Below are positions 34,049 to 43,174 of a DNA stretch of 64,000 bases, in pieces. The stretch spans positions 1 to 64,000 of the forward strand of contig NZ_LRBG01000007.1 of assembly GCF_001580545.1 (NCBI RefSeq). Direction: 5' to 3'. The stretch comes from Paraburkholderia monticola. Lineage in GTDB: Bacteria; Pseudomonadota; Gammaproteobacteria; Burkholderiales; Burkholderiaceae. Every line of letters starts with the position of its first letter. Within the stretch, counting starts at the first letter, position 1. Made by a program: the position numbers and the translations under genes. The notes under the pieces are model-generated. The model searched no databases and was not told the origin of the DNA. It saw only the letters and a program-made list of their open reading frames with translations.

Positions 34049-35131
34049 ATGACTTCCCCCACCACCGTCTTGCCCCGCTGGACCCTCGTCGTGCCATTCA
34101 TCGGCTGGATCGTGCTCGCTGCCGCCTATGCGATGCCGGGCCACGCGCTGCTGCTCGCGGTGGTCGGCGTGTCGCTGTGCGCGGTCGTGTTTGCCGCCGT
34201 GCATCACGCTGAAGTGGTCGCGCATCGGGTCGGCGAGCCGTTCGGCACGCTGGTGCTGGCGGTCGCCGTCACGGTGATCGAGGTCGCGCTGATCGTCTCG
34301 GTGATGCTGACGTCCGGCCCCGAGAAAGCCGGCCTCGCGCGCGATACCGTGTTCGCGGCCGTGATGATCGTCTGTAACGGGCTCGTCGGGCTGTGTCTGC
34401 TGGTGGGCGGCATCCACCATCGCGAGCAGGATTTCCAGAGCCGCGGCGCGGCGGCCGCGCTGGCGGTGCTCGCGTCGCTGTCGGTGCTGACGCTCGTGAT
34501 GCCGAACTTCACGACCGCCAACGCCGGGCCGGTCCTGTCACCGTCGCAGCTCGCGTTCGCCGGCGTGTCGTCGCTGGTGCTGTACTGCGTGTTCGTGTTC
34601 GTGCAGACCGTGCGCCATCGCGATTACTTCCTTGCCGGCGTACCCGACGAAGACGTCCACGCCGAACCGCCGAGCGCGCGGCTCGCCGGCATCAGCGGCG
34701 GGCTGCTGCTCATCAGTCTCGTCGCGGTGGTCCTGCTCGCGAAAGTGCTGTCGCCGACGATCGAATCCGCGGTGCTGAACGCGGGCGCGCCGCCAGCGGT
34801 GGTCGGCATCGTGATCGCGTCGCTGGTGCTGTTGCCGGAAGGGCTGGCGGCGCTGCGCGCGGCGCGTGGGGATCGGCTGCAGACCAGCCTGAACCTCGCG
34901 CTCGGCTCGGCGCTGGCCAGTATCGGCCTGACCATTCCGACCGTCGCCGGCGTATTCCTCTACATCGGTCAGCCTATCGTGCTCGGCATCAACGGCAAGG
35001 ACATGGTGCTGCTCGCGCTCACGCTCGTGGTCTGCACGCTGACGCTCAGCACGGGTCGCACGACGATCCTGCAAGGCGCCGTGCATCTGTCGCTGTTCGC
35101 CGCGTATCTGTTTCTGTCGTTCGCGCCGTGA
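34049..35131 (+). CDS. chaA: Ca2+/H+ antiporter, ChaA type
   Basis: A 360-residue inner-membrane antiporter with about eleven hydrophobic helices. The first alpha repeat is GEPFGTLVLAVAVTVIEVAL with its key Glu, and the second is near LLPEGLAALRAARGDRLQTS and LNLALGSALASIGLTIP. These fit the CaCA superfamily, ChaA branch, which exports Ca2+, Na+ or K+ against protons. AAAGGAAG precedes the ATG. It is convergent with the LysR gene. Confidence 0.9.
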   Translation: MTSPTTVLPRWTLVVPFIGWIVLAAAYAMPGHALLLAVVGVSLCAVVFAAVHHAEVVAHRVGEPFGTLVLAVAVTVIEVALIVSVMLTSGPEKAGLARDTVFAAVMIVCNGLVGLCLLVGGIHHREQDFQSRGAAAALAVLASLSVLTLVMPNFTTANAGPVLSPSQLAFAGVSSLVLYCVFVFVQTVRHRDYFLAGVPDEDVHAEPPSARLAGISGGLLLISLVAVVLLAKVLSPTIESAVLNAGAPPAVVGIVIASLVLLPEGLAALRAARGDRLQTSLNLALGSALASIGLTIPTVAGVFLYIGQPIVLGINGKDMVLLALTLVVCTLTLSTGRTTILQGAVHLSLFAAYLFLSFAP

Positions 35132-35170
35132 GGTGAGGCGTGATGCGTTCCGCGCAAGCGGACGGCCGCC

Positions 35171-36064
35171 TCAATCTTCCCAATGCTCGACCATCCAGTC
35201 GCGGAACAGATTCAGCTTCTGCTGTTGCGCGACCGAATCCGGATAGACGAAGTAATAGCGCCAGCCGGTCTTCAATACCGTATCGAACGGGCGCACGAGG
35301 CGCCGCGCCGCGACGTCCTCGTCGATTAGCGCGAGGTCACTGATCGCGACGCCGAAGCCCTGCGCGGCGGCGTTGGTCGCCATGTCGAGCGTATCGAAGC
35401 TCGGGCCGAGTTCGGCGTCGATCGTGGCGGCGCCCGTTGCGTCCGCTTCCGCCACCTTCGCGAGCCACATCTTCCAGTCGCGGTGATCGCGCGTCGGATG
35501 CAGCAGCGTGTGGCGCGCGAGATCGGCCACGTGGGCGAGCGGCTTGTCCTTCAGCAACTCGGGCGTGCAGACCGGCGTCAGCCGCTCCTCGAACAGCGAC
35601 ACCGCCTGCACGTCGGCCCCCGGCGACGAACCATAGATGATCGCCGCGTCGAACGGCTCGCTCTGGAAATCGACGTCGTGCTGCCAGGTGGTCGTGATCT
35701 GCACATGGAGATCGGGATACTCGGACTGGAAGCGCATAATCTTCGGCAACATCCAACGCATCACGCAGGTCGGCACCTTCAGCGCGAGATCGGTGCGCTG
35801 GCGCGTGAGGCGCAGCGACATTTCCTCGATGCGCGCGAAGCTCTCCTTGACCGTCGGCAGCAGCATTTCGCCCTCGGCGGTCAGCGTCAGGCCTTTCGCG
35901 TGACGCTTGAACAGCGGGAACTTGTAGTACTCCTCGAGCGCGATGATCTGCCGGCTGACCGCGCCTTGCGTCAGGCATAAATGGTCGGCGGCACGCGTGA
36001 AGCTGCGATGGCGCGCCACGGTTTCGAAAATCTGCAGCGCGTTGAGCGGCGGTAGGCGTCGCAT
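35171..36064 (-). CDS. LysR-family regulator, GcvA type
   Basis: A 297-residue regulator starting MRRLPPLNALQIFETVARH, the hallmark of GcvA-like LysR proteins. The HTH is SFTRAADHLCLTQGAVSRQI and the effector domain contains FDAAIIYGS. A frame extension to 36157 has no support. It is divergent from the ABC transporter genes that begin at 36555 and is likely to control them. Confidence 0.92.
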   Translation of the reverse strand: MRRLPPLNALQIFETVARHRSFTRAADHLCLTQGAVSRQIIALEEYYKFPLFKRHAKGLTLTAEGEMLLPTVKESFARIEEMSLRLTRQRTDLALKVPTCVMRWMLPKIMRFQSEYPDLHVQITTTWQHDVDFQSEPFDAAIIYGSSPGADVQAVSLFEERLTPVCTPELLKDKPLAHVADLARHTLLHPTRDHRDWKMWLAKVAEADATGAATIDAELGPSFDTLDMATNAAAQGFGVAISDLALIDEDVAARRLVRPFDTVLKTGWRYYFVYPDSVAQQQKLNLFRDWMVEHWED

Positions 36065-36554
36065 CGGATATCCAGGATCAGAAAAAATCATTGCGAGGCA
36101 GTGACAGCGCCCGTCGCCGCCCTGCCCGTCCATCCCACAGGATACGCGATCGGCCACGGGCGCACGAGATCGTGCGCAAGCAAACCCGCATGCATTGGGC
36201 TCATGGCGCGCGCGATATCGCCCGTTCCGCCCGAGGTCGCACCGACGTGGTGCAAAAAGCCTTCAGCAACCGCACCAGAACTGAGCTTTCCTCATACCTC
36301 GATGCAAGCCGCGATTATTCAGCCAGGTATGGACGTTAACCCGCATACGCCACCGCCCCTAGCTTCCCGCCGCATCGTCGCAGCGTGCGCCGCCACGTTC
36401 GCCGGCGGCGAGCCATGAGCGTACGTCATGCGATCCATGCGCATATTTCGATTGTTGCGCGATTTTGGCAAACCTACAGTGCATTCACGCGCGGTGTATC
36501 CGGCAGCGGTCACGGCAAATCATCGGCAACGGGCGTTCAACACAGGAGACCGCC
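36065..36554. other. Divergent control region between LysR and ABC genes
   Basis: A 490-base gap with no supported ORF. It should hold the LysR operators and both promoters. No unambiguous T-N11-A palindrome was picked out by eye. Confidence 0.4.
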
Positions 36555-37649
36555 ATGCAAGAGATCAAACGGGGTAGAAGGCAGGCCATCAAGACGATCG
36601 GTACGGCGCTCGCGGCATCCGCACTGCCGATGCCGTTCCTGAACCTGCGCGCGCAGGAACACAACTTCAGCGGCAAGACGCTGCGCATCCTGACGTGGTC
36701 GGACGACACCGGCACGGCCGCGCTGCGCAACATCGCCGCGACCTTCACCGCGAAGACCGGCGCGAAGGTGATCGCCGATCGCGCCGACGGCACCTCCGGC
36801 ATGGTCGCCAAGGTCAAGGCGTCGGGCGAGCGCCCGACCTACGACGTGATCACGCTCGCGGGTGTCGGCGCATCCGGTCTCGCCGACGCGGGCCTCCTGA
36901 TGAAGCCCGACCTCGACCGCCTGCCGAACCTGAAAGAAGTCGCGCCGCAGTACCGCACCGGCGCGAACGGCTTCGGCGTCGGCTATCTGCTGTGGTCGGA
37001 CGGGCTCATCTACAACACCGCGACGGTCAAGACAGCGCCCTCGTCGTACGAAGCGCTGTGGGACCCGAAATACGCCGGTCGCGTGTTCCTGCCGCCGCCC
37101 GAGTGGGCCGAGGCGGTCGACCTCGCGATCATCGCCGCGAAGATGAACGGCGGCTCGCAGCAAAACATCGAGCCCGGCTTCAAGAAGCTCGCGCTCCTGA
37201 AAGACCACGTGATGACGCTCGGCGAGAACCCGAACCAGGTGGCCGACCTGTTCCGCACCGGCTCGCTCGATATCGGCGGCATCTACTCGCCCGCGTTTTT
37301 CCCGGACCAGATCCGCAAGCCCGAGTACAAGATGGGCGTGACCTATGGCATGAAGGAAGGCTTCGCGACGCAGCTGATGTTCACGGTGATCCCCAAAGCG
37401 CATCCGGGCGACACCGACCTGATCCACGCGTTCATCAACCATTCGCTCGACGCCGGCGTGCAAGGCCGCATGGCCGCCGACGTGCTGAACGGCCCGGTCA
37501 ATTCGAAGGCGATGATTCCGGCCGAAAGCCGCGCGTTCGTGCCGAGCCCGCAGCAGATCGCCGAGAAAGCCGTGCTGCATGACGACAAGGCGCTCGCCGC
37601 CGTGCAGCCGGCGTGGATCAAGCGCTACACCGAAATCTTCTCGGCGTAA
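36555..37649 (+). CDS. ABC transporter substrate-binding protein (polyamine type)
   Basis: A 364-residue periplasmic binding protein of the PotD/PotF-like family. The N-terminus has a twin-arginine-like signal (RGRRQAIKTIGTALAASA), so Tat export is possible. The fold segments LRILTWSDDTGTAALRNIA, YDVITLAGVGASGL and GYLLWSDGLIYN fit the family. AGGAGA precedes the ATG. Two permeases and an ATPase follow at once, and the set is a complete importer. The solute could be spermidine, putrescine or a related compound. Confidence 0.9.
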   Translation: MQEIKRGRRQAIKTIGTALAASALPMPFLNLRAQEHNFSGKTLRILTWSDDTGTAALRNIAATFTAKTGAKVIADRADGTSGMVAKVKASGERPTYDVITLAGVGASGLADAGLLMKPDLDRLPNLKEVAPQYRTGANGFGVGYLLWSDGLIYNTATVKTAPSSYEALWDPKYAGRVFLPPPEWAEAVDLAIIAAKMNGGSQQNIEPGFKKLALLKDHVMTLGENPNQVADLFRTGSLDIGGIYSPAFFPDQIRKPEYKMGVTYGMKEGFATQLMFTVIPKAHPGDTDLIHAFINHSLDAGVQGRMAADVLNGPVNSKAMIPAESRAFVPSPQQIAEKAVLHDDKALAAVQPAWIKRYTEIFSA

Positions 37650-37654
37650 CCACG

Positions 37655-38626
37655 ATGCTCGCGCGCTTCTCGCGGCGTACCGCGATGATGCCGGACGAAG
37701 CGGCGCCGGGCCCGACGCCCGGTGCCGCTACCGCCGCGGCCGCCACGCCACCCGCCGCCGCTGGGGCAACGACGACGCTCGCCAGAGCGCGGCCGTGGCT
37801 GCTGCTCGCGCCGATCCTGCTGTTTCTGGCCATCCTCGGCGCGGCCGCGCTGGTCGTGCTGCGCATGAGCTTCGGCACCTCCGGCAACGAATGGCGCAGC
37901 TTCACGCTGCAAAACTACGCGGACCTGCTCGACGGCTATTTCCTGAAGTCGCTGTGGCTGACGCTGCGGCTCGCGTTCCAGAGCATGCTCTGCGCGGTCG
38001 TGCTCGCGATTCCGGTCGCGCTCGCGATGGCGCGCACGAAATCGCGCCTGGCGCGCCGTCTGCTGCTCGCGGGTGTGCTGCTGCCGTTGCTCGTCAATCT
38101 GCTGCTGCAAGGCTATGGCTGGCTCGTGATCCTCGGGCCGGCGGGTCTGCTCAATCACGCGCTGCTCGCGAGCGGTCTCGTCGAGCGTCCGGTGATGTGG
38201 CTGTATCGCGAACATGGCGTGCTGCTCGGGTTGATCCAGACCGCGTTTCCGCTCGCGGTGCTGCCGCTCTCGAGCGCGATGCGCGCGGTATCGATCTCTT
38301 ATGAGGAAGCCGCCGCGACGCTTGGCGCAACCCGGTGGCAAACGCTGCGCCACGTGCTGCTGCCGCTCGCGATGCCGGGCCTCGTATCGGGCGCGCTGCT
38401 GGTGTTCGCGTATAACGCGAGCGCCTTCGCGGTGCCGCTGCTGCTCGGCGGCCGGCGCGTGCCGATGCTCGCGGTGCTCGTGCACGATCAGGTCGCGCCG
38501 CTCCTGAACTGGCCGGCGGCCTCCGCGTCCGGCGTCGTGCTGATGATCGCGACGCTCGCGGTGATGGCGCTGTCGCAACGGCTCGTACGCCGGACTCAAC
38601 GTTTGACCGGGGAGCCTCACGCATGA
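37655..38626 (+). CDS. ABC transporter permease (PotB-like)
   Basis: A 323-residue inner-membrane permease with about six helices and the EAA loop SYEEAAATLGATRWQTLRHV. The N-terminal 40 residues are Ala/Pro/Thr-rich and likely cytoplasmic. It begins five bases after the binding protein and overlaps the next permease by four bases. In-frame ATGs at 37685 and 37688 are alternative starts. Confidence 0.92.
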   Translation: MLARFSRRTAMMPDEAAPGPTPGAATAAAATPPAAAGATTTLARARPWLLLAPILLFLAILGAAALVVLRMSFGTSGNEWRSFTLQNYADLLDGYFLKSLWLTLRLAFQSMLCAVVLAIPVALAMARTKSRLARRLLLAGVLLPLLVNLLLQGYGWLVILGPAGLLNHALLASGLVERPVMWLYREHGVLLGLIQTAFPLAVLPLSSAMRAVSISYEEAAATLGATRWQTLRHVLLPLAMPGLVSGALLVFAYNASAFAVPLLLGGRRVPMLAVLVHDQVAPLLNWPAASASGVVLMIATLAVMALSQRLVRRTQRLTGEPHA

Positions 38627-39534
38627 GCACGCCGCTGCCGACCTCGCGCCTGCCGCGCACCGCCCCGCCCTCCCCGCGTGCGCCGCGTGCGCCGCGCTTC
38701 CCGCGCCTGCCTCATACGATGCCCGGCCAGCTCGGCCGCGCGACCGCGCTCGTCGCCGGCGTCGTGCTGTTTCTGACCGCGCTGCCGATCCTGACAATGA
38801 TCGCGATGTCGTTCAGCGCGGCCGACACGCTCGAATTCCCGCCCCACGCATACAGCCTGCACTGGTATCGCGCGGCCTGGCACAGCTTCGTGTCGCCGGA
38901 CGCGACCGATACGCTGTCGATGGGCGCCGCGCTGAGCACGAGCCTCGTCGTCGCCCTCTCGACGATGCTGATCGCGACGCTCGTCTCCGTGCCGGCCGCG
39001 TACGCACTGTCGCGCTACCGCTTTCGCGGCAAGCCCGCGGTCGAGCAACTGGTCGCGCTGCCGCTCGTCTATCCGCTCGTGATGCTCGGGCTGTCGCTGC
39101 TGCTGGTGTTCAACGTGCTGCCGGTCGAGCTCGGCGTCGGCCGGCTGGTCATCGCGCATGTGATTCTGGCGCTGCCGTTCACGGTGAAGAACTGCGCGGC
39201 GTCGGTCGCCTCGATCGGCCCCGAGTTCGAGGAAGCCGCGCTCGTGATGGGCGCGAGCCCCAGTCGCGCGCTGATCGACGTGGTGCTGCCGCTGATGCGC
39301 CCCGGCATTCTCGCCGGCATGCTGTTCGCGTTCATCGTCTCGTTCAACGAATTCACGGTGACGTTCTTCCTGTACAGCATCGATACGATGACGCTGCCGG
39401 TGTGGCTCTATAGCCGCACGGTGTCGTCGCTCGATCCGACCGTGTTCTGTTTCGCCGTGGTCATCGTCGCGATCGACTTCGCGCTGATCTGGCTGCTCGA
39501 AAAGCTGATCGGCGACGAAGGCGTCGCGCTATGA
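38623..39534 (+). CDS. ABC transporter permease (PotC-like)
   Basis: A 303-residue partner permease with about six helices and the EAA loop EFEEAALVMGASPSRALIDVV. The first 30 residues are basic and proline-rich. Its start overlaps the stop of the preceding permease (ATGA), so they are made together. Confidence 0.92.
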   Translation: MSTPLPTSRLPRTAPPSPRAPRAPRFPRLPHTMPGQLGRATALVAGVVLFLTALPILTMIAMSFSAADTLEFPPHAYSLHWYRAAWHSFVSPDATDTLSMGAALSTSLVVALSTMLIATLVSVPAAYALSRYRFRGKPAVEQLVALPLVYPLVMLGLSLLLVFNVLPVELGVGRLVIAHVILALPFTVKNCAASVASIGPEFEEAALVMGASPSRALIDVVLPLMRPGILAGMLFAFIVSFNEFTVTFFLYSIDTMTLPVWLYSRTVSSLDPTVFCFAVVIVAIDFALIWLLEKLIGDEGVAL

Positions 39535-39559
39535 ACCCGCCACCTTGCTGGAGCCTGCG

Positions 39560-40654
39560 ATGACCCACCTGACCTTGCAAGCCGTCACGCGCCGCTTCGG
39601 CGCCGTGCATGCCGTCGACGACGTCGACCTCAGCGTGCCCGACGGCAAGCTCGTGTGCTTTCTCGGCCCGTCCGGCTGCGGCAAGACCACGCTGCTGCGG
39701 ATGATCGCCGGGCTCGAAATGCCGAGCTCGGGCAGCATCCATTTCGCCGGCCGCGACATTACGCGACTGCCGGCCAACCGGCGCGACTTCGGCATGGTGT
39801 TCCAGTCGCTCGCGCTGTTTCCGCATATGACGGTCGCGCAGAACGTCGCATATCCGCTGAAGCTGCGCAAGGTCGCGAAAGACCGGCAAACGCGCCGCGT
39901 CGCCGAGCTGCTCGAACTGATCCAGCTGCCGCACATGGCGGACCGGCCCGTCACGCAGCTCTCGGGCGGGCAGCGTCAGCGCGTCGCGATCGCGCGCGCG
40001 ATTGCTTCGGAGCCCAAACTGCTGCTGCTCGACGAACCGCTGTCCGCGCTCGACGCGAAGCTGCGCGAAGCGATGCAGGTCGAAATCCGCCTGCTGCAGC
40101 AACGCCTCGGCATCACGACGATCATGGTCACGCACGATCAGCGCGAAGCGATGACGATGGCCGACGAGATCGTCGTGATGGAGAAAGGCCGCATCGCCCA
40201 GGTCGGCAAGCCGCTCGACATTTACCGCGATCCGGTCAGCGAGTTCGTCGCCGACTTCATCGGGCTCGGCAATATCCTGCCGGTGCAGTACGATGGCGCG
40301 GGCGTCGTGAGCCTGCCGGGCGGACGCCGCATCGCGGTCACGCCGAATCCGGACACGCTGCTCGCCGATGCCCGGCCAGCGCCCGGGTCCGGCGACGCGA
40401 TCCGTTTGCTGATTCGCCCCGAGGACATCTGCGTGAAGGCGGCCACGGAACCCGCGCACCCGAACCGGTTGCCTGGCACCGTCACGTTCATTCGCGACGT
40501 CGGTTCCTCGCTCGAAGCGACGATCGATTGCGCGGGCTTCACGCTGACCGCCGCGACCACGCCGCGCGAAACGCCGGGACTCGCGCTCGGCATGCCGGTG
40601 CTTGCCGAACTGCCGCCGCATGCGTGCAAGCTGATCGCCCCGCGCGCCGCGTGA
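39560..40654 (+). CDS. ABC transporter ATP-binding protein (PotA-like)
   Basis: A 364-residue ATPase with Walker A GPSGCGKTTLL, signature LSGGQRQRVAIARA, Walker B LLLLDEPLSALDAK and the switch His in MVTHDQREAM. The C-terminal 120 residues form a TOBE-type regulatory domain, as in PotA. The ATG at 39560 has GGAG eight bases upstream; an upstream TTG at 39545 is less likely. It completes the polyamine-type importer. Confidence 0.94.
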   Translation: MTHLTLQAVTRRFGAVHAVDDVDLSVPDGKLVCFLGPSGCGKTTLLRMIAGLEMPSSGSIHFAGRDITRLPANRRDFGMVFQSLALFPHMTVAQNVAYPLKLRKVAKDRQTRRVAELLELIQLPHMADRPVTQLSGGQRQRVAIARAIASEPKLLLLDEPLSALDAKLREAMQVEIRLLQQRLGITTIMVTHDQREAMTMADEIVVMEKGRIAQVGKPLDIYRDPVSEFVADFIGLGNILPVQYDGAGVVSLPGGRRIAVTPNPDTLLADARPAPGSGDAIRLLIRPEDICVKAATEPAHPNRLPGTVTFIRDVGSSLEATIDCAGFTLTAATTPRETPGLALGMPVLAELPPHACKLIAPRAA

Positions 40655-40732
40655 CGGCCGACTGACGGCCGGCTGACCACCTCACACACGCTTCGCCTTC
40701 AATAAAACCGCCTTTCGACAGAGGAACCCATC

Positions 40733-41554
40733 ATGAACCAGCGCTCCGCTCTCCACTCGCCCCGCCGCGTGTTCGCGACGCTCGCCGCGACACTCGCGAT
40801 GACCGCGCTCGGCGCGCTCGCCGCGCTGCCGTCGGCCGCGCATGCCGACGCGCTCGACGACATCGCGAAGTCCGGCACCGTGCGCATCGGCGTGTTCGAG
40901 GACTATCCGCCGTTCGGCTCGATCGGTCCGGACATGAAGCCGGTCGGCTACGACATCGACATGGCCAATCTGATCGGCAAGACGCTCAACGCGAAGGTCG
41001 AGCTGGTGCCGGTCACCGGCGACAACCGCATGGCCTTCCTCGCCGACCGCAAGGCCGACATGCTGCTGTCGGTCGGCCAGACGCCGGAGCGCGAAAAAGT
41101 GATCGACTTCTCGCAACCGTATGCGCCGTACTACCTCGCGGTGTTCGGCCCGAAGACGCTGCAGGTGAAGAGCGCCGCCGATCTCGCCGGCAAGTCGATC
41201 TCGGTCGCGCGCGGCACGCTCGAAGACCTGAGCGTGACGAAGATCGCGCCGCCGTCGGCCAACATCAAACGTTTCGACGATCCGAACGGCGCTATTTCGG
41301 CGTTTCTTTCTGGTCAGGTACAGTTGATGGTGGTCGGCAACGACGTCGGCGCGACGATTCTCGCGCGGCATCCGGCCAACGATCCGGAGCAGAAGTTCGC
41401 GCTGTTCAGCTCGCCCGATCACGTCGGTCTGAACAAGAACGAGCCGCGCCTGAAGGCGAAGGTCGACGAAACGATTGCCAAGGCCCGCAAGGACGGCACG
41501 CTGAACGCGATCTCGCAGAAGTGGCTGCGCGCGCCGCTGCCGGCCGATCTTTGA
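40733..41554 (+). CDS. Polar amino acid ABC transporter substrate-binding protein
   Basis: A 273-residue periplasmic protein of the family-3 solute-binding type. The signal peptide ends near LAALPSAAHA. The core has GTVRIGVFEDYPPFGSIG, GYDIDMANLIGKTLNAKVE, and ADMLLSVGQTPEREKVIDFS. AGAGGAA precedes the ATG. It is followed by two matching permeases but no ATPase gene. Confidence 0.92.
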   Translation: MNQRSALHSPRRVFATLAATLAMTALGALAALPSAAHADALDDIAKSGTVRIGVFEDYPPFGSIGPDMKPVGYDIDMANLIGKTLNAKVELVPVTGDNRMAFLADRKADMLLSVGQTPEREKVIDFSQPYAPYYLAVFGPKTLQVKSAADLAGKSISVARGTLEDLSVTKIAPPSANIKRFDDPNGAISAFLSGQVQLMVVGNDVGATILARHPANDPEQKFALFSSPDHVGLNKNEPRLKAKVDETIAKARKDGTLNAISQKWLRAPLPADL

Positions 41555-41616
41555 ACCCTGTGGCGCGACGCCCTGAACGCCGCGCCGCAACCTGATCCCA
41601 CGATGGGCACGAGGCC

Positions 41617-42378
41617 ATGACTTACGCGTTCGATTTCAGCGGCTTCGGCCTCTATGCGGGGATGCTCGCTCGCGGCGCCGCCGTGACGCTCGGGCTCACG
41701 GCCGTCTCGACCCTGGCGGGCGGCCTCGTCGGCATCGCCGGCGCGAGCATTGCGGCGGCCGGGCCGAAGTGGGCGCGCTGGCTGGTCGCAAGCTACGTCG
41801 AGCTGATCCGCAACACGCCGTTTCTCGTGCAGTTGTTCTTCGTGTTCTTCGGCTTGCCGAGCCTCGGCATTCATATCGACGAAATCCAGGCCGCGATTCT
41901 CGCGATGACCGTCAATCTGGGCGCGTACGCGACCGAAATCGTGCGCGCCGGCATCGATTCGATTTCACGCGGCCAGGTGCAGGCCGCCCAGGCGCTCGGC
42001 CTGCATGGACGCCAGGTGTTCCGCTACGTCGTGCTGCCGCAGGCGCTCGCCAATGTGTTTCCCGCGCTGCTCGGCCAGGTGCTGATCGTGATGCTCGGCT
42101 CGGCCGTCGTGTCGCAGATCTCGGTGCCCGACCTGACCTATGCGGCGAACTTCATCCAGTCGCGCAACTTCCGCTCGTTCGAGAGCTACCTGATCATCAC
42201 GGCGACGTATCTGCTGATGTCGATCGCGTTGCGGCTGTTGCTGAACCGCTTCGGCCGCGGGCTGTTCGCGGGCCGCGCGGCACGCGGTAACAACAGTAGC
42301 GGCAACGACGGCTTGCCGCGCAACTGGCGCAGCCGCCTGATGTGGCGCGGCGCGCGCACCCTGCCGACGGAGCGCTGA
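41617..42378 (+). CDS. Polar amino acid ABC permease
   Basis: A 253-residue HisM/GlnP-type permease with the N-terminal GAAVTLGLTAVSTLAGGLVG helix, the family segment YVELIRNTPFLVQLFFVFF and the conserved loop ISRGQVQAAQALGLHGRQVF. The C-terminal 30 residues are basic and glycine/asparagine-rich. The gene ends two bases before the next permease. Confidence 0.93.
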   Translation: MTYAFDFSGFGLYAGMLARGAAVTLGLTAVSTLAGGLVGIAGASIAAAGPKWARWLVASYVELIRNTPFLVQLFFVFFGLPSLGIHIDEIQAAILAMTVNLGAYATEIVRAGIDSISRGQVQAAQALGLHGRQVFRYVVLPQALANVFPALLGQVLIVMLGSAVVSQISVPDLTYAANFIQSRNFRSFESYLIITATYLLMSIALRLLLNRFGRGLFAGRAARGNNSSGNDGLPRNWRSRLMWRGARTLPTER

Positions 42379-42380
42379 TC

Positions 42381-43037
42381 ATGGTCGAATTCACGCTGTG
42401 GGACATCGCCCGCAATCTGGTGCTGGCCGCGCGCTGGACCGTGCTGCTGTCGTTGATCGCGTTCGTCGGCGGCGGGATAGTCGGGCTCGTGCTGCTCGCG
42501 ATGCGCGTGTCGCCGATCGCATGGCTGCGGCGCATCGTCGTGCTGTACGTCGAGGTGTTTCAGGGCACGCCGCTCCTGATGCAGCTCTTTCTCGCGTTCT
42601 TCGGCTTGCCGCTGCTCGGTATCGACGTGTCGCCGTGGGCAGCCGCGACCGTCACGCTGACCCTCTACACGAGCGCGTATCTGGTCGACATCTGGCGCGG
42701 CTGCGTCGAAGCGGTGCCGCGCGGTCAGTGGGCCGCGGGCGCGAGCCTCGGCATGACGTTCGGCCAGCAGTTGCGCTATATCGTGTGGCCGCAGGCGCTG
42801 AAGATCGCGGTTGCGCCGACCGTCGGTTTTCTGGTCCAGGTGGTCAAGAGCACCGCGCTCGCGTCGATCATCGGTTTCATCGAACTGACGAAGACCGGCA
42901 CGATGATCACGAATGCCGCGTTCCGGCCGTTTCCGATCTACGGCATGGTCGCGATGCTCTACTTTGCGATGTGTTTCCCGCTGACCTGGTATGCGCGCGT
43001 GCTGGAGAAGCGGCAGAAGGTGGGACAGCATCGCTGA
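42381..43037 (+). CDS. Polar amino acid ABC permease
   Basis: A 218-residue HisQ/GlnP-type permease with YVEVFQGTPLLMQLFLAFF and the loop VPRGQWAAGASLGMTFGQQ. The start at 42381 is supported by GGAG nine bases upstream. It pairs with the permease before it. No ATP-binding gene follows, so the ATPase must be supplied from elsewhere. Confidence 0.93.
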   Translation: MVEFTLWDIARNLVLAARWTVLLSLIAFVGGGIVGLVLLAMRVSPIAWLRRIVVLYVEVFQGTPLLMQLFLAFFGLPLLGIDVSPWAAATVTLTLYTSAYLVDIWRGCVEAVPRGQWAAGASLGMTFGQQLRYIVWPQALKIAVAPTVGFLVQVVKSTALASIIGFIELTKTGTMITNAAFRPFPIYGMVAMLYFAMCFPLTWYARVLEKRQKVGQHR

Positions 43038-43174
43038 AGTGCGGGAAGTGAGGGTTGTGGCCGGGTCCCGACGCTGCTATTGCACCGGTCTCCGGGCCCG
43101 CTTTACGCGATCCCGTACAATGAACGATCGCCGATCAATCGACCCATTGGATTGATGCACCGATCTTCATTGCC

